The notes beneath the pieces were generated by a model that worked only from the letters and a program-made list of their open reading frames with translations, made no database searches and was not told the origin of the DNA. A stretch of DNA of 64,000 nt from UBA1413 sp037447215 (GTDB lineage: Bacteria > Bacteroidota > Bacteroidia > Bacteroidales > Prolixibacteraceae), in NCBI GenBank assembly GCA_037447215.1, contig JBBIHB010000008.1, forward strand, positions 1 through 64,000. Reading direction: 5' to 3'. Position 1 is the first letter of the stretch; each line of letters starts with the position of its first letter. Both the position numbers and the translations under genes were made by a program. This document shows positions 8,737 through 17,758 of this stretch, piece by piece.

Positions 8737-10230
8737 ATGAACCCTATTCTGGTATTATTTATATTGCTTGGCTACTTCAGCCTTTTGATCATCGTATCGT
8801 GGTTTACTTCAAAAGGAGCCACCTCATCATCCTTTTTTACCGCTAACCGCCGGTCTCCCTGGTATCTTGTAGCCTTCGGAATGGTGGGGGCTACCCTATC
8901 GGGTGTAACTTTTATATCGGTCCCGGGCGAAGTAGGAACATCTGCATTTTCATACCTTCAGTTTGTGTTGGGAAATATTGTGGGGTACTTGCTGGTTGCC
9001 GGAGTATTATTGCCCCTATATTACAAGCTCAACCTGATTTCAATTTATTCATTTCTGGGTCAGCGCTTTGGAAAGGTATCCCATAAAACCGGGTCTTTCT
9101 TTTTTATGGTTTCAAAGCTAATTGGAGCTGCTTTTCGCCTTTACCTGGTTGCAGGGGTACTACAACTTGCGTTTTTCGATGCTTATGGGATTCCATTTTA
9201 TGTTACAGTTGTAGTGTCTATTGCACTTATATGGGTTTATACTTTCCGGGGGGGTATTAAAACCATTGTGTGGACAGATACGCTTCAAACCTTGTTCCTG
9301 GTTTCGGCTGTAATCATGACAATTATTGCCATTTCTAAATCGTTGGGCTGGAGTTTTAATGAAATGGTCAGCCAGATTGATAAAAATCCTTTATCGGATA
9401 CATTTACCTGGGAATGGAGATCGGGAAACAATTTTTTCAAACAGTTCCTGGCTGGTATGTGTATAACTCTTGTGATGGTTGGAATGGATCAGGATATGAT
9501 GCAGAAAAACCTAACATGCCGTAATCTGAAAGATGCACAAAAGAATATGGTTGTTTTCAGTCTGGCATTCCTGGCAACCGTTTTTCTTTTTCTTTGTCTG
9601 GGTGTTTTACTTTATGCATATGCTGCACAACATCAACTCGAAATCCCTGCTGCTACCGATGACCTGTATCCCTGGCTGGCATTTAATCATCTTGGTGTAT
9701 TTGTAGGCATTGCGTTTTTGTTAGGGGTCAACGCGGCTGCTTATTCAAGTGCCGATTCAGCACTTACTGCCCTTACAACAACCTTGAATGTCGACTTTTT
9801 ACCATTTGAAAGTTACTCCGAAAAAAAGAGGGTTAAAGTTAGGATTGGTTCCCATCTCTTTTTTTCTTTCATGTTGATTCTGGTCATTCTGCTTTTCAGG
9901 GCAATCAACAACCAAAGTGTTGTTGTTGCAGTTTTCAAGGTTGCCGGATATACGTACGGACCAATTCTCGGACTTTTCCTTTTCGGATTGTTAACCAACA
10001 GAAGTGTACGTGATAATTGGATCCCATTGATAGCTGTTGCTGCCCCTCTGATTTCCTATATTATTTCACTCAATTCCGGGAAATGGCTGGGCGGTTATTC
10101 TTTCGGATTCGAAATATTGATATTGAACGGATTGCTGATGATGGCCGGAATGTTTATTATTTCAAAAAAAAATGAATCATTCGTAAATGCATTGCGTACA
10201 TTTGTTAAAAAATGTAAATTAGAGGGCTGA
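8737..10230 (+). CDS. Sodium:solute symporter (SSS family)
   Basis: A 497-residue membrane protein with about 13 hydrophobic segments and the SSS-family pattern near the N-terminus (FFTANRRSPWYLVAFGMVGATLSG). I placed the start at ATG 8737, four bases after the namZ-like stop, because the in-frame TTG at 8725 overlaps that gene. Co-transcription with the namZ-like gene suggests uptake of a released amino sugar (MurNAc or anhydro-MurNAc), but the family also carries other sugars and acids, so the substrate is inference. The seven-G tract near 9247 is in frame and does not break the gene. Confidence 0.9.
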   Translation: MNPILVLFILLGYFSLLIIVSWFTSKGATSSSFFTANRRSPWYLVAFGMVGATLSGVTFISVPGEVGTSAFSYLQFVLGNIVGYLLVAGVLLPLYYKLNLISIYSFLGQRFGKVSHKTGSFFFMVSKLIGAAFRLYLVAGVLQLAFFDAYGIPFYVTVVVSIALIWVYTFRGGIKTIVWTDTLQTLFLVSAVIMTIIAISKSLGWSFNEMVSQIDKNPLSDTFTWEWRSGNNFFKQFLAGMCITLVMVGMDQDMMQKNLTCRNLKDAQKNMVVFSLAFLATVFLFLCLGVLLYAYAAQHQLEIPAATDDLYPWLAFNHLGVFVGIAFLLGVNAAAYSSADSALTALTTTLNVDFLPFESYSEKKRVKVRIGSHLFFSFMLILVILLFRAINNQSVVVAVFKVAGYTYGPILGLFLFGLLTNRSVRDNWIPLIAVAAPLISYIISLNSGKWLGGYSFGFEILILNGLLMMAGMFIISKKNESFVNALRTFVKKCKLEG

Positions 10231-10281
10231 ATTTTTATAATAAAGACAAACCCGGTTCGTTTTATTAAAAAATTACACTCG

Positions 10282-11733
10282 TTGATCAAGTATTTGTTCC
10301 TGATATTGTTGGTTTCGCTCGTTTTTAGTGCTTTTATATCGTGTGAAGATGAGAGGTATCTGAATTCTCCGGATGCCCAGCTACGTTTTTCGGCCGATAC
10401 CATCATGTTCGACACAGTCTTCTCAACAATTGGCTCGACCACCCGTCTTTTGAAGGTATTTAATCCTTATCACGAGAAAGTACTGATTTCGAGGATTAAA
10501 GTCGGCTCCGGGGAGTTATCCAGTTTCAGGTTAAATATTAATGGTTTTGTAGGGAACGAGGCTTACGAAGTTGAAATACCACCACGTGACAGCATTTTTA
10601 TTTTTGTTGAAGTAACGGTTGATCCAACCGGGCAGAACCTACCTATGGTGGTGAAAGACAGCATTGAGTTCTCCATTAATTATAACCAGCAGGTAGTGCA
10701 TCTGTTGGCCTGGGGGCAGGACTTTCATTTGATCAGGCGAGGGAACATCAAAACATCAACCTGGAAAAATGATAAACCCTACCTGGTTTATGATTATGCA
10801 TATGTGGATTCACTCAATATCCTAACCATTGAACCGGGGGCGCGCATTCATTTTCATAAAGGTGCCGGGTTATATGTCAGGGGATCGTTAATTGCAAATG
10901 GAACAAAAGACAATCCAATAATTTTTACTGCCGACCGCCTCGAAGAAGCCTATAAAAATATCCCTGACCAATGGAATGGAATCCTTCTCTTTTCAGGAAG
11001 CAAAAACAATTCGTTCGATTATGTGCAGATACGGAATGCAAATATAGGGCTGCAGGTGGGTACTCTCGAACATGAAGGCACTGCTACCGCACGAATTGCC
11101 AATACAAAAATTGAAAATATGGCTTACGCCGGTATTTTTGCTTTGAAATCGAAAATTACGGCTTATAATACCGTCATAGCAAATTGCGGCTTTTATGCAG
11201 CTGCACTTCTGATAGGTGGCGAGTATGAATTTTATCATTCTACCATTGCCAATTACTGGGGGGGCTTTTCGGGCCGTCCGCGTAAGACAAGTTCACTCAC
11301 AATTTCCAATCTGGTTAAATATGCCAGGCCCGATGGTACCGAGAATGTGTTTAAAGGTGATTTGAAAAAAGCACACTTCGGAAACTGCATTATTTACGGG
11401 AACAACCCCATCGAACTTGAACTAGGGCAACAACCCGATAATCAGTTTAATTTCTATTTTGACCATTGTATTATTCAACTGACCGATACCTTCAATATTT
11501 CGGACCGTAACAGATATAATAATGTATGGAGGGGTAAAGATTTTGATCCCAAATTTGTTGACCCATACAGGAAGCTTGATTTTCAACTCGATACACTTTC
11601 GCCGGCAAAAAACAGGGGAAGTGCCGTTTATTCCAGGCTATTCCCATTCGACCTGAAGGGAATTGACCGTACTGCCGATCAGGGACCTGATCTGGGTGCT
11701 TACGAAAGGGTAGAGAAAAAGCCTCAGCAATGA
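10282..11733 (+). CDS. Lipoprotein with parallel beta-helix domain
   Basis: A 483-residue protein with a lipoprotein signal (SAFISC, Cys21). After an N-terminal Ig-like region (about 30-150, TIMFDTVFSTIGSTT) comes a right-handed beta-helix region (about 170-440) with repeated turns such as GARIHFHKGAGLYVRGSL, GIQ- and NA-type rungs and IANTKIENMAYAGIFA. The C-terminus has the DLKGIDRTADQGPDLGAYE ending common in such surface proteins. No ATG exists between the symporter stop and the signal peptide, so TTG 10282 is the likely start. The function is unknown; such folds often bind or cut polysaccharide. It overlaps the next gene by ATGA. Confidence 0.75.
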   Translation: MIKYLFLILLVSLVFSAFISCEDERYLNSPDAQLRFSADTIMFDTVFSTIGSTTRLLKVFNPYHEKVLISRIKVGSGELSSFRLNINGFVGNEAYEVEIPPRDSIFIFVEVTVDPTGQNLPMVVKDSIEFSINYNQQVVHLLAWGQDFHLIRRGNIKTSTWKNDKPYLVYDYAYVDSLNILTIEPGARIHFHKGAGLYVRGSLIANGTKDNPIIFTADRLEEAYKNIPDQWNGILLFSGSKNNSFDYVQIRNANIGLQVGTLEHEGTATARIANTKIENMAYAGIFALKSKITAYNTVIANCGFYAAALLIGGEYEFYHSTIANYWGGFSGRPRKTSSLTISNLVKYARPDGTENVFKGDLKKAHFGNCIIYGNNPIELELGQQPDNQFNFYFDHCIIQLTDTFNISDRNRYNNVWRGKDFDPKFVDPYRKLDFQLDTLSPAKNRGSAVYSRLFPFDLKGIDRTADQGPDLGAYERVEKKPQQ

Positions 11734-12761
11734 ACCGGAAAGTAGTTTTGTTATCCCTCATCTTTGTCTTTAAGTTATGTTTTGCATTTTCACAAAACGG
11801 AAAACCTGTTGCGTCTGTAATGTTTTATAATGTCGAAAATTTATTCGACACGCATGATGATCCACTTACCAATGATGAGGAATTCCTTCCCACAGGTGCG
11901 CGTCGCTGGACTACATACCGGCTCAATGCCAAGTTGAATAATATTGCTAAGGTTATTGTCAATACCGGAAACTGGGAGCCACCTGCTGTCGTCGGCCTTT
12001 GTGAAATAGAGAACCGGTATGTATTGGAAAGGTTAGTATTACAACCAGCACTGAAAAACTGGAACTACAGGATTATACATAAAAATTCGCCCGATGAACG
12101 TGGAATCGATGTGGCTGTAATTTTCAGGGAGGATATTTTTTATCCATTGTATTATCAATATTTTTTACCAGTTCCGGAAGGCGCTGAAATCCCTAAAACC
12201 CGTGAAATTCTTTATGTACATGGAATTCTGGCTGGCATCGATACCGTTCATTTGTTTTTCAACCATTGGCCATCGCGTTACAGTGGTTTGATGGAAACCC
12301 GTGGAATGCGACAGCAGGCTGCTGCGAGGCTATATAATGAAGTAGTGAAGCTCCAGTCAAAATTCAGTAATCCACTTATTGTTATTATGGGCGATTTTAA
12401 TGATCAGCCCGACGACGACAGTATGGTAAAATACCTGAGAGCTTCGTTGTATCCAGGGAATAATCCTTCGCAGTTATACAATCTAAGTTATTCCTGGCAA
12501 AAAAAGGGAAAAGGAACCCTTAAACATCAGGCCCTTTGGAACGTTTTGGATCAGATTATAGTAAACGAAACCATGCTGAATGCTGAAAATAAGCTTTTTT
12601 CCCGGCCAGAGGATGCAGAGATTGTGGAAGCATCATTTTTGTTTATGAAAGATGATCGCTACAATGGCATGAAACTTTTCAGGACTTATGAAGGTTTCCG
12701 CTATCAGGGAGGTTATGCCGATCACCTTCCGGTTAAGCTGATGATCAGGAAATCGGAGTAA
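11730..12761 (+). CDS. Endonuclease/exonuclease/phosphatase family protein, exported
   Basis: A 343-residue protein with an N-terminal signal peptide (ends near CFAFSQ). EEP-fold motifs are present: FYNVENLFD at the start of the domain, GLCEIENR (metal-binding Glu), FFNHWPSR, MGDFNDQPDD and a late DHLPV (catalytic His). The fold covers DNase I-like nucleases and phosphatases. Secretion suggests a role in nucleic acid or phosphoester breakdown outside the cytoplasm. It is translationally coupled to the beta-helix lipoprotein by a 4-base overlap, and its 3' end overlaps the convergent cca gene by 17 bases. Confidence 0.88.
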   Translation: MNRKVVLLSLIFVFKLCFAFSQNGKPVASVMFYNVENLFDTHDDPLTNDEEFLPTGARRWTTYRLNAKLNNIAKVIVNTGNWEPPAVVGLCEIENRYVLERLVLQPALKNWNYRIIHKNSPDERGIDVAVIFREDIFYPLYYQYFLPVPEGAEIPKTREILYVHGILAGIDTVHLFFNHWPSRYSGLMETRGMRQQAAARLYNEVVKLQSKFSNPLIVIMGDFNDQPDDDSMVKYLRASLYPGNNPSQLYNLSYSWQKKGKGTLKHQALWNVLDQIIVNETMLNAENKLFSRPEDAEIVEASFLFMKDDRYNGMKLFRTYEGFRYQGGYADHLPVKLMIRKSE

Positions 12762-14202
12762 GACCAAGTTCACAGGCTTTATCAAGCATCAGTTGATAAG
12801 CTTCCTGGCGGTTATTTGCGATCTGACCGTCGAGTATGGCATCTTTAATAGCATTTTTAATAATACCCACTTCGCGACCCGGTGGAATTCCGAATGTTGC
12901 CATTATTTCCTCGCCCGTAACCGGCGGTTGAAAATTGCGGATAGCGTCTTTTTCATCAATCTCTTTCAGTTTCTGCCTCACAAGTTGAAAGTTTTCGAGG
13001 TGACGCTTTACCTTATCCTGGTTTTTACTGGTAATGTCGGCTTCGCAGAGCATCATCAGGTCATCTATATCATCACCGGCATCGAAAAGTAACCTACGAA
13101 TTGCTGAGTCGGTTACTTCTTCTTCGACTAAAGCTATCGGGCGCATATGTAGATCGACAAGTTTTTGAACGTACTTCATTTTTTCGTTCATTGGGAGTTT
13201 TATTTTTCTGAAAATTCCCGGAATCATTCGGACGCCTATGGTATTGTGTGCGTAAAATGTCCACCCAACCCCATCAATGTATTTTTTGGTTACCGGTTTG
13301 GCAATGTCGTGCAGCAACGCTGCCCAACGTAGCCAAAGGTTATCTGTTTTGAGCGCCAATTGGTCGAGAACCTTCAGGGTATGGTAAAAATTATCTTTGT
13401 GACCAATACCTTTTACACTATCGACCCCTTTCATTTGGTCCAGTTCCGGAAAAATAATTTTTAAGATGCCGGTTTCTTCCATTAATTTAAATCCGTTCGA
13501 GGGTTTAACGGAAAGTATAATTTTATTGATTTCTTCAATAATCCTTTCGGGGGAAACAATCCCAATCCGTTCCTTGTTACGCGAAATGGCTTTAAAAGTT
13601 TCATCCTCAATGGTAAAGCCCAGTTGTGTAGCAAATCTGATGGCACGCATCATTCTCAACGGGTCGTCAGAGAAAGTGATATCGGGTTCAAGTGGTGTGC
13701 GGATCAACCCGAGGTCAAGGTCTTTTAACCCCGAAAACGGATCAAGCAATTCACCGAAATTTTCACTGTTCAGGCTGATGGCCATTGCATTAATGGTAAA
13801 ATCGCGCCTTTTCTGGTCATCTTCAAGGGTTCCATCCTCAACAAACGGCTTTCTGGAATTCTGCTGATATGATTCCTTGCGTGCCCCCACAAACTCAATT
13901 TCAAGGTCATTGTACCTCAACATGGCCGTTCCATAATTTTTAAAAACTGAAACTTTCGAATGGATACCTAATGCTGTTGCTACATCGTGTGCAAGCTCAA
14001 TACCGCTTCCCACCGTCATTATGTCAATATCGGTAGTTTCCCTGTGAAGTATAATATCCCTTACAAAACCGCCGATCAAATATATTGGCTGACCACGTTT
14101 AACGCCAACATTTGCAATGGTTTGAAATAAGGGCCGATCGAGTATTTCTTTGAATAAAATTAACACAGCTATAATTCTATATAATATGGAAGGTGCTGAC
14201 AT
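12745..14202 (-). CDS. cca: CCA-adding tRNA nucleotidyltransferase with HD domain
   Basis: A 485-residue class II nucleotidyltransferase. The head domain has LIGGFVRD, the metal-binding pair DIDIM and the RRDFTINAMA motif; the neck region LRMMRAIRFATQLGF follows. A C-terminal HD phosphohydrolase domain carries LLHDIAKP. The protein adds or repairs the 3' CCA of tRNAs in the cytoplasm; a poly(A) polymerase role cannot be excluded from sequence. The first 17 residues before FKEILDRPLF look like an extension, so a later start is possible. It has its own promoter (14220-14227). Confidence 0.9.
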   Translation of the reverse strand: MSAPSILYRIIAVLILFKEILDRPLFQTIANVGVKRGQPIYLIGGFVRDIILHRETTDIDIMTVGSGIELAHDVATALGIHSKVSVFKNYGTAMLRYNDLEIEFVGARKESYQQNSRKPFVEDGTLEDDQKRRDFTINAMAISLNSENFGELLDPFSGLKDLDLGLIRTPLEPDITFSDDPLRMMRAIRFATQLGFTIEDETFKAISRNKERIGIVSPERIIEEINKIILSVKPSNGFKLMEETGILKIIFPELDQMKGVDSVKGIGHKDNFYHTLKVLDQLALKTDNLWLRWAALLHDIAKPVTKKYIDGVGWTFYAHNTIGVRMIPGIFRKIKLPMNEKMKYVQKLVDLHMRPIALVEEEVTDSAIRRLLFDAGDDIDDLMMLCEADITSKNQDKVKRHLENFQLVRQKLKEIDEKDAIRNFQPPVTGEEIMATFGIPPGREVGIIKNAIKDAILDGQIANNRQEAYQLMLDKACELGLTPIS

Positions 14203-14219
14203 TTTTACCAGAACCGTGA

Positions 14220-14227
14220 CAAAATTA
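14220..14227 (-). promoter_or_regulatory. -7 promoter element of cca
   Basis: CAAAATTA, which is TAATTTTG on the minus strand, 18 bases before the annotated start codon. The short distance suggests that the leader is short or that translation begins at a later codon. Confidence 0.45.
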
Positions 14228-14335
14228 CAATAAAATCAGTTTTTCTCGGGTACATTTACAGAGTTTAATGATTGGTATCAATATTGTATAGAAATATATA
14301 AATATATAGATATAATAATTTTAAAATCATAAATC

Positions 14336-14704
14336 ATGTTAGAGCATTTGACCAAAGAAACTTTCAAAGAAAAGGTTTTCAACTGGGAAGTCAACAAGGA
14401 ATGGAAATATGAAGGTGCTGTACCTTGCCTGATCGATTTTTATGCCGATTGGTGCGGACCATGCAAAATGGTAGCTCCCATACTCGAGGAATTGCAAAAA
14501 GAATACAGTGATTCCATCAGAATTTATAAAGTGGATACAGAGGATCAGCAGGAACTTGCCGGGATGTTTGGAATACAAAGCATACCTTCGCTACTCTTTG
14601 TTCCGGTTGAAGGACAACCTCAGATGGCCATGGGGGCACTCCCAAAACCTTCATTTGAAAAGGCAATTGCCGATGTTCTTAAGGTAGAAAAACCTGTTCG
14701 TTAA
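14336..14704 (+). CDS. trxA: Thioredoxin
   Basis: A 122-residue cytoplasmic thioredoxin with the active site WCGPCK (residues 39-44) and the cis-proline segment QSIPSLLFV. It lacks a signal peptide, so it acts as a cytosolic disulfide reductase. The N-terminal strand is extended by an insertion (NWEVNKEWKYEG) seen in Bacteroidetes thioredoxins. The upstream 130 bases are very AT-rich and may hold its promoter. Its stop overlaps the end of the convergent murF by 4 bases. Confidence 0.93.
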   Translation: MLEHLTKETFKEKVFNWEVNKEWKYEGAVPCLIDFYADWCGPCKMVAPILEELQKEYSDSIRIYKVDTEDQQELAGMFGIQSIPSLLFVPVEGQPQMAMGALPKPSFEKAIADVLKVEKPVR

Positions 14705-15999
14705 TCAATTGCTTCCATTAACTTCTCAAGGCCTATCCCTCTTGAACCTTTCAGGAAGATCAGGTTGTTTTGTAATGGATTATCGATCAAATATTTTTTG
14801 CTTTCATTGGTATTGTTGAAATGAATGAAGTTTTGCGGAATATTGGTTTTTGAGAATTCTTCACCAACAAGGATGACTTTAATCCCCCTTTGCATGGTTA
14901 ATAAGTCAACAATCGACTGATGTTCAGCTATTGAGTATTCGCCAAGCTCTAGCATATCCCCCAAAATAACTGTTTTTTCGGGGTAGTCAAACGACAGAAA
15001 ATTCATGATGGATGCTTTCATGCTGGTTGGATTGGCATTGTAAGCATCCATTATGATACGGTTATTTTTGGTTTTTATGAATTGTGACCTGTTGTTTGAG
15101 GGTACATATTCTTCGATCCCTTTTTTAATCAGTAACGGATCGATGCCAAAGTGCCTACCGATAGCAGCCGCAGCAAGTACATTTTCGAAATTGTAATCCC
15201 CAATGAGTCTGGTATTAAAATAGAGTACTCCTTTCGGGAACCAAATCCTGAGGTTCAGATAGGGAGGGGAGTCAATAATTTCACCTTTCAGCCAGTTGTT
15301 ATTTTGGGTTCCGTAAGTAATTTTATTGATATTTTCGGTTGCGGCTTTTGTAAGGTGTTCATTTTCCCCATTCAGAAAAATACAACCGCCTCTGCTTTCG
15401 ATAAACCTGTACAATTCTGTTTTTGTACGGATAACCCCTTCGAAACTTCCAAACCCTTCAAGGTGTGCTTTTCCTACATTTGTGATAAGCCCAAAATCAG
15501 GCTGTGCTATACTGCATAGAAAATCAATTTCGCCGAGATGGTTGGCTCCCATTTCAACTACCCCGATTTCTGTATGTTTTGTGAAAGTGAGTAATGTAAG
15601 TGGGACACCAATGTGGTTATTCAGGTTCCCCCTTGTATGTTCTATCTTATACTTTTGGCCCAGAACACTGGCAACCAACTCTTTGGTGGTTGTTTTTCCA
15701 TTGCTTCCGGTTATGGCCAAAATGGGTAGTGCCAGTTTTTTTCTATGAAAGGTAGAAAGTTGTTGAAGTGTCTTCAGGACATCATCCACCCTTATAAATT
15801 TTTCATTTTCCGATTTCATGGGTTCATCCACGATAGCGTATTCCGCGCCTGCTTCAATGGCATCCCCGGCAAATTTATTACCATTGAAATTTGTACCTTT
15901 TAATGCAAAGAACAAACAACCCGGGTTTATTTTTCGGCTATCGGTCGAAATCTGAGGATGTTTCAGGAACAGTTCGTAAAGCTTTTCAATTGAATTCAT
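14701..15999 (-). CDS. murF: UDP-MurNAc-tripeptide:D-Ala-D-Ala ligase
   Basis: A 432-residue Mur ligase with the ATP-binding loop ITGSNGKTTTKE, the central-domain pattern GVVEMGANHLGEI and the C-terminal region MDAYNANPTSMKAS typical of MurF. It performs the last cytoplasmic step in UDP-MurNAc-pentapeptide synthesis, joining D-Ala-D-Ala (made by the Ddl encoded at 44728-45708). It lies just downstream of gldJ on the same strand, an order I recall from gliding Bacteroidetes, but the terminator at 16050-16073 separates the two. Confidence 0.95.
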   Translation of the reverse strand: MNSIEKLYELFLKHPQISTDSRKINPGCLFFALKGTNFNGNKFAGDAIEAGAEYAIVDEPMKSENEKFIRVDDVLKTLQQLSTFHRKKLALPILAITGSNGKTTTKELVASVLGQKYKIEHTRGNLNNHIGVPLTLLTFTKHTEIGVVEMGANHLGEIDFLCSIAQPDFGLITNVGKAHLEGFGSFEGVIRTKTELYRFIESRGGCIFLNGENEHLTKAATENINKITYGTQNNNWLKGEIIDSPPYLNLRIWFPKGVLYFNTRLIGDYNFENVLAAAAIGRHFGIDPLLIKKGIEEYVPSNNRSQFIKTKNNRIIMDAYNANPTSMKASIMNFLSFDYPEKTVILGDMLELGEYSIAEHQSIVDLLTMQRGIKVILVGEEFSKTNIPQNFIHFNNTNESKKYLIDNPLQNNLIFLKGSRGIGLEKLMEAID

Positions 16000-16049
16000 T
16001 GACTGATCTGAGAATAGGATTATTGTTATACACGAAATATAAAGAAAAT

Positions 16050-16073
16050 GGCCTCATTTTCAACAATGAGGCC
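16050..16073 (-). terminator. Hairpin terminator of gldJ
   Basis: Perfect 9-bp stem GGCCTCATT/AATGAGGCC with a 6-base loop, then a T-rich stretch on the minus strand. Confidence 0.75.
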
Positions 16074-16107
16074 GTGATTTATGGACATTTAATGTTTTGT
16101 AAATTAA

Positions 16108-17538
16108 TCAGAATCCACCTGGGCTACCCACACGGGTCATAGCACAACGGAAGCCAAGATCGTTTTGGGACTGTTCCTGTAGCAGGTATCGGCGCGAACC
16201 GGGTGTGAGCCAATATGGCCGGTCTTTCCAGGAGCCACCTTTATAAACCCTCACGTCGTCGCCAATCAGCGATGAGAAGAATCCCTGGCGCTCATCCTGG
16301 ATGTACATATCTTCTGTCAGGTTGTTCTGGGCATCGAGCCAATTATTACCTTCAATCAACTGAGAATTGGGATCGCCGTCTAAGAAATTGCGATAATCGG
16401 CAATGGTATCATACATCATTTCGCCATACTGGTTCCGTTGGAAATTCCCGTTTTCATCGCGGCGGGGCACCGTAAATATATTGCCCCTTACCGGCTGGAA
16501 TTCAGCCATGTCCCTTAAACTCAGCGGGCGATAAACATCAAATACCCATTCATTGACATTGCCCGACATGCAATACAATCCAAAATCATTTGGGAGGTAT
16601 GATTTTACAGGCGCAGCAATATCGGCATTGTCGTTAAGTGCACCTGCAATACCCATAAGGTCGCCCCGTCCTCGGGTAAAGTTGGTTTGCATGCGGCCTT
16701 TATTTTTTCTCGAATCCACACGCAGGTGCGACCCGTTCCATGGATACATCTTGCGATCGGTCAACAATTCCCCTTCAGTATTTCCGATAAGGCCAAGGGC
16801 AGCATATTCCCATTCGGCTTCGGTGGGCAACCTGTATTTTGGGAGCAGTATGCCGTCTTCCCACCTGACAGGCCTACCGTCCTGCTGTGGGCGCCTGCCT
16901 GATGTTCCCTGGTATAAACCTGCAAGGTAAGTATCGGTAGTAAAGACATTTTCGGAGGTCTGATTTAAATCGTGTGATAATATTCCCCTACTGACCAGGA
17001 TTTGCTCGTTAACCCTGTCGGTACGCCACGAGCAGTATGCATCGGCCTGAACCCATGATACCCCCACTACAGGATAATCACTGTAAGCCGGATGCCTGAA
17101 GTAGTTCTGAATGTACGGTTCATTGTAGGCTAATGCTTCGCGCCACTGGAGTGTGTCGGGTAAAGCAGCATTTATTTTATCCCTGTCGTTGGGATATACC
17201 CTGCCTAACCAGAAAATGTATTCACGGTAATCTTGGTTCGAAACTTCAGTTTCGTCCATATAAAACGAGGCTACGGTAATCCTTCGGGGGGTATTATCCC
17301 ATTTCGACATTACATCTTCTTCAACCCTTCCCATAGTGAAAGTTCCTCCTTCGATGAATACCAAGCCTGGTCCGGATTCTTGCTGATAACCTGAAATGTA
17401 GGGAATATTGCCGGTCTCAGGATCGTTATAGGTCCAGCCGGTTGTACGGGAAGCCTGTTTTTTGGACGACCGGTTAAATAAACCACATCCTGATAAAACA
17501 ACCACTACCAGTGCGCATACGAGAAGTTTGAGTTTCAT
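16108..17538 (-). CDS. gldJ: Gliding motility/type IX secretion lipoprotein GldJ (SUMF1-like)
   Basis: A 476-residue lipoprotein (lipobox LSGC, Cys18) with a formylglycine-generating-enzyme (SUMF1) fold: GPGLVFIEGGTFTMG at the start, YPVVGVSWVQADAYCSWR, YRLPTEAEWEYAA, GLYCMSGNVNEWVFD and a final GGSWKD...RYLL...DLGFRCA. GldJ and GldK share this fold; the assignment to GldJ rests on the neighbours, since gldJ adjoins murF and porU/porV in other Bacteroidetes. It belongs to the outer-membrane ring assembly of type IX secretion and is not expected to be enzymatic. I used ATG 17538 because the longer in-frame start at 17556 is TTG. Gene identity is good, GldJ versus GldK less so. Confidence 0.85.
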   Translation of the reverse strand: MKLKLLVCALVVVVLSGCGLFNRSSKKQASRTTGWTYNDPETGNIPYISGYQQESGPGLVFIEGGTFTMGRVEEDVMSKWDNTPRRITVASFYMDETEVSNQDYREYIFWLGRVYPNDRDKINAALPDTLQWREALAYNEPYIQNYFRHPAYSDYPVVGVSWVQADAYCSWRTDRVNEQILVSRGILSHDLNQTSENVFTTDTYLAGLYQGTSGRRPQQDGRPVRWEDGILLPKYRLPTEAEWEYAALGLIGNTEGELLTDRKMYPWNGSHLRVDSRKNKGRMQTNFTRGRGDLMGIAGALNDNADIAAPVKSYLPNDFGLYCMSGNVNEWVFDVYRPLSLRDMAEFQPVRGNIFTVPRRDENGNFQRNQYGEMMYDTIADYRNFLDGDPNSQLIEGNNWLDAQNNLTEDMYIQDERQGFFSSLIGDDVRVYKGGSWKDRPYWLTPGSRRYLLQEQSQNDLGFRCAMTRVGSPGGF

Positions 17539-17577
17539 ATTCAAATGTATTTTCAATTATTCAATTTTAGCGTGTCA

Positions 17578-17585
17578 CAAATATA
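17578..17585 (-). promoter_or_regulatory. -7 promoter element of gldJ
   Basis: CAAATATA, TATATTTG on the minus strand, 40 bases before the ATG at 17538. Confidence 0.5.
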
Positions 17586-17723
17586 ACTATTTCATTCATC
17601 TAATATTGTCTGGTTTTTCTATTATTTCTACCTGTGTTCATCATTTCATGATAAATTTGCATCCAGGCAGGAATCGAATGATTGTGCCAAATTAGTGATT
17701 TTGCAATATTCAACCCAATAATT

Positions 17724-17733
17724 NNNNNNNNNN
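17724..17733. other. Assembly gap (10 N)
   Basis: Ten N in the divergent gldJ-porU intergenic region. The true length of missing sequence is unknown, so the porU promoter may be lost here. Confidence 0.98.
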
Positions 17734-17758
17734 GTTCAACTAATTTAAAGTTTACTGA

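Noticed and set aside
9247..11265. Seven-G tracts in the symporter (near 9249) and beta-helix protein (near 11260) as frameshift sites
   Set aside because: Both frames stay open and fit their families on both sides of the tract.
17724..17733. Ten-N run as evidence of a mobile insertion between gldJ and porU
   Set aside because: It is a placeholder gap like that at 36464-36473; no flanking repeats are visible.
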